From: Photobacterium profundum
Lineage (GTDB): Bacteria; Pseudomonadota; Gammaproteobacteria; Enterobacterales; Vibrionaceae
Direction: 5' to 3'
DNA length: 64,000 nt
Assembly (NCBI RefSeq): GCF_003026285.1
Contig: NZ_PYOD01000003.1
Location: 248,001 to 312,000, forward strand
The position numbers and the translations under genes were made by a program. Shown here one piece after another: positions 62,499 to 64,000 of this stretch. The notes beneath the pieces are model-generated. The model did not search any database and was not told where the DNA came from. It saw only the letters and a program-made list of their open reading frames with translations. Each line of letters starts with the position of its first letter. Position 1 is the first letter of the stretch.

Positions 62499-63002
62499 AT
62501 GAAAGACTTGATAAAAACAATTGATGAGTATAAAAAATGGAAATCATCTATTCGAAATATTCTCGATGAAAATTACAATGAAATAGTCGGATTTATAGTA
62601 GATGCTTATGGATATAACAATCTAATCGCGTTAAAAACATCACAAAACAATAGTATGCTTGGTGGTCAGCCACAAACAATGCTACTGAAAGGTATAGTAA
62701 TTAATCAAGATCCAGTTACAGGTCATAGTTTATTATGGTATTTCCAAGATAATTACTTCTACTTAATAGAAAGGAATTCAGACAATACTCTTTTAAATGT
62801 AAGGCCACAGTTTTTTGACCAAAATAATGCATTTCAAAATGCACCTTCTGTTCGAGCTAAGTTCGAGAATGATGTTGACTTCATGGTAGCTCTTTTTGAA
62901 CATTCTGATGAAATAGTAAAGATCTTGAAGCAGAGGATGGAGAAAATAATACCTAAAGATGCAGAAAGTATGATTAAAAAATTTCACGAAGCCGCACAAT
63001 AG
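62499..63002 (+). CDS. Cassette gene 3: unknown protein
   Basis: AAAAGGA precedes ATG 62499. The 167-residue protein is hydrophilic with a central strand-rich part (YNNLIALKTSQNNSMLGG, LLWYFQDNYFYLIERN) and a helical end (EIVKILKQRMEKIIPKD). I do not recognise a family. It sits between two attC sites and is unusually AT-rich even for the window, as expected of a transferred cassette. Confidence 0.65.
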   Translation: MKDLIKTIDEYKKWKSSIRNILDENYNEIVGFIVDAYGYNNLIALKTSQNNSMLGGQPQTMLLKGIVINQDPVTGHSLLWYFQDNYFYLIERNSDNTLLNVRPQFFDQNNAFQNAPSVRAKFENDVDFMVALFEHSDEIVKILKQRMEKIIPKDAESMIKKFHEAAQ

Positions 63003-63004
63003 GT

Positions 63005-63110
63005 ACATAACAAGGCAATCAAGTGTGACGCGTTACACTCGGCGGTTTTGGTAAGGAGTCCGGTGTGCTTTGTTGGTTCAGTGGGGCGCACCTTATTGCA
63101 GGCGTTAGGT
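63005..63110 (+). repeat. attC site 3
   Basis: ACATAAC (63005-63011) to GTTAGGT (63104-63110), the canonical RYYYAAC/GTTRRRY ends; middle part nearly matches attC 2. Confidence 0.87.
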
Positions 63111-63124
63111 GCTATGGAGGAAAA

Positions 63125-63400
63125 ATGAAACTAAAGAATCTTGATAGACAAATTAGCATGTTGTGTCCAACTTGCGGCTGTAAGGACTTTTCATTCGATG
63201 AACATGACGAGAATGGGCTTGTTACCTGTACTCAATGTGAACGCCAGTTGACTCGTAGTGATCTCCTAACTGAAAACTCCGAGCTAATAGCAGAAAATCA
63301 AAACGAGATCGCTAAAGAAGCAAAAAAGCAGATTGAAGCGGAAATGAAAAAAATGCTCAAAAATGCATTCAAAGGAAGCAAAAACATCAAGATTAGATAA
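63125..63400 (+). CDS. Cassette gene 4a: zinc-ribbon protein
   Basis: ATG 63125 has GGAGGAAAA directly upstream. The 91-residue protein has a zinc ribbon (CPTCGCKDF at 14-22 and CTQCERQ at 36-42) and a Lys/Glu-rich helical tail (55-80). Small ribbon proteins with such tails occur in integron cassettes; I recall similar ones beside the next gene's family. Role unknown. Confidence 0.7.
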   Translation: MKLKNLDRQISMLCPTCGCKDFSFDEHDENGLVTCTQCERQLTRSDLLTENSELIAENQNEIAKEAKKQIEAEMKKMLKNAFKGSKNIKIR

Positions 63401-63414
63401 AGGGTATTAGTAGT

Positions 63415-63876
63415 ATGGATTTTGGTGACGGTGTTGCGTTAATAGCTTTGGGGCTTTCCACTTATGCTACATGGCGCACGATACAGTTTAATAAAAGGCA
63501 AGACTCTTTAGTGGAAACTCAGAATAAGCTCAATGAGTTGCTTTTAGCTAAAGAAACTGAAGAAGTTCTCGATGATCGTAAAGCAGACTTGGGTGCGTCA
63601 ATCATCAAGTTGGGAAATCACAAATATCGGCTTAAAGTTTGGAATAAAGGAAATGCTGATGCCAAAAATGTAACTGTAGAATTTCCTGACGGTAATCATT
63701 TAATCCCTGACTCAGAACTGCAAAGCAAGCTCCCTTACGAATCGTTGGAGAAACATGCATCTATCGAATTAATAGCTTCAGTACATATGCAGACACCAAG
63801 CAAGCATAAGTTGAAACTTTGTTGGTCTGATGAGCATAGAAACAAGAATGAAAAGCTTGTTTTTCCAACACTTTAG
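63415..63876 (+). CDS. Cassette gene 4b: membrane-anchored protein with beta domain
   Basis: The 153-residue protein begins with one transmembrane helix (about 8-22, GVALIALGLSTYATW), a short coiled linker (KRQDSLVETQNKLNELLLAKE) and a beta-rich domain with NHKYRLKVWNKGNADAKNVTVEFPDG, which looks immunoglobulin-like. It follows gene 4a by 14 bases with no attC between them, so both travel as one two-gene cassette. Orientation of the soluble part (cytoplasm or outside) is unclear. Confidence 0.68.
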   Translation: MDFGDGVALIALGLSTYATWRTIQFNKRQDSLVETQNKLNELLLAKETEEVLDDRKADLGASIIKLGNHKYRLKVWNKGNADAKNVTVEFPDGNHLIPDSELQSKLPYESLEKHASIELIASVHMQTPSKHKLKLCWSDEHRNKNEKLVFPTL

Positions 63877-64000
63877 AACGCACCTAAAGCCATCAATACG
63901 ACCACCAACGCTCGGCATTCTAGGTAAGGATTGGCTTTAGTATTTTCGGTGGTCTTATCAACATTATCGTAATGCGTTGTGGCGTATTATGGCAGGCGTT
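63874..64000 (+). repeat. attC site 4, cut by the window end
   Basis: About 127 bases starting AGAACGCACC and ending GGCAGGCGTT at the last base, the R' core being truncated. Arms CTAAAGCC/GGCTTTAG and GACCACC/GGTGGTC show the folded structure. It differs from attC 1-3. Confidence 0.7.

Noticed and set aside
1..64000. tRNA, rRNA, CRISPR array or complete insertion sequence
   Set aside because: None was found on reading both strands; no transposase-like protein, direct-repeat array or rRNA motif is visible.

Overview
The window looks like chromosomal DNA of a marine gammaproteobacterium of the Vibrionaceae, most likely Photobacterium or a close relative. Reasons: AT-rich coding DNA; Vibrio-type gene content (YhaJ-like LysR, Pat acetyltransferase, DUF2301, SPOR lipoproteins, ElyC/SanA family, ydbH-ynbE-ydbL); a long palindromic intergenic repeat of a kind I associate with this family (from memory); and an array of integron cassettes with long VCR-like attC sites at the right end. 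No rRNA, tRNA or CRISPR array was seen. The species is an inference.

Layout. 0-1.1 kb: 3' part missing of a CPA1 Na+/H+ antiporter. 1.4-6.9 kb: a divergent locus with a DeoR/GlpR-type regulator and a glycerophosphodiester phosphodiesterase on the minus strand, and a TRAP transporter (dctPQM) plus an HAD-IIB phosphatase on the plus strand; a 26-bp palindrome lies between them. 7-12.8 kb: household and membrane genes (NTP-PPase-like protein, MATE exporter, hydrolase, Mpo1-like, ComEA-like, YgiW-like, CPBP protease). 13-15.8 kb: cobU, cobC and cobQ for cobalamin assembly/salvage, without cobS. 15.9-28 kb: ElyC-like protein, GNAT, Nudix, diguanylate cyclase, lipoprotein hydrolase, galE, DEAD-box helicase, and a LysR/MATE divergent pair.

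28.1-36.7 kb is the most distinctive metabolic block: a tight five-gene operon behind a Fur-box-like site, encoding an oligopeptidase-B-like S9 peptidase, a TonB-dependent receptor of the heme/hemoglobin type, a secreted zinc metalloprotease with a P domain and a GlyGly-CTERM tail, and two DUF1566 (Lcl C-terminal-like) surface proteins. Together they suggest an iron-starvation response that cleaves a host or environmental protein and imports heme, iron or a peptide product.

36.8-55.4 kb: SPOR lipoprotein, SOS-controlled umuDC with a perfect LexA box, YeiH-like transporter, ydbH-ynbE-ydbL (envelope lipid transport), an Nramp-like transporter without the usual metal motifs, a DUF4344 putative metallopeptidase, YhaJ-like regulator, the large Pat-type acyl-CoA ligase/acetyltransferase, a second SPOR lipoprotein paralogous to the first, a Maa-like acetyltransferase and ddl.

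55.5-60.7 kb: a YhfG-Fic toxin-antitoxin pair, a Cre-like tyrosine recombinase with two altered active-site positions, a DUF3319-like protein, a retropepsin-like protein, an HAD hydrolase, the SUI1-family protein YciH, then about 0.9 kb without intact genes that holds two long inverted repeats and decayed reading frames. 60.7-64 kb: four integron cassettes (DUF2971 protein; AbiV-family protein; unknown; a two-gene cassette of a zinc-ribbon protein and a membrane-anchored protein), each followed by an attC site; no integrase gene lies on the side where it would be expected.
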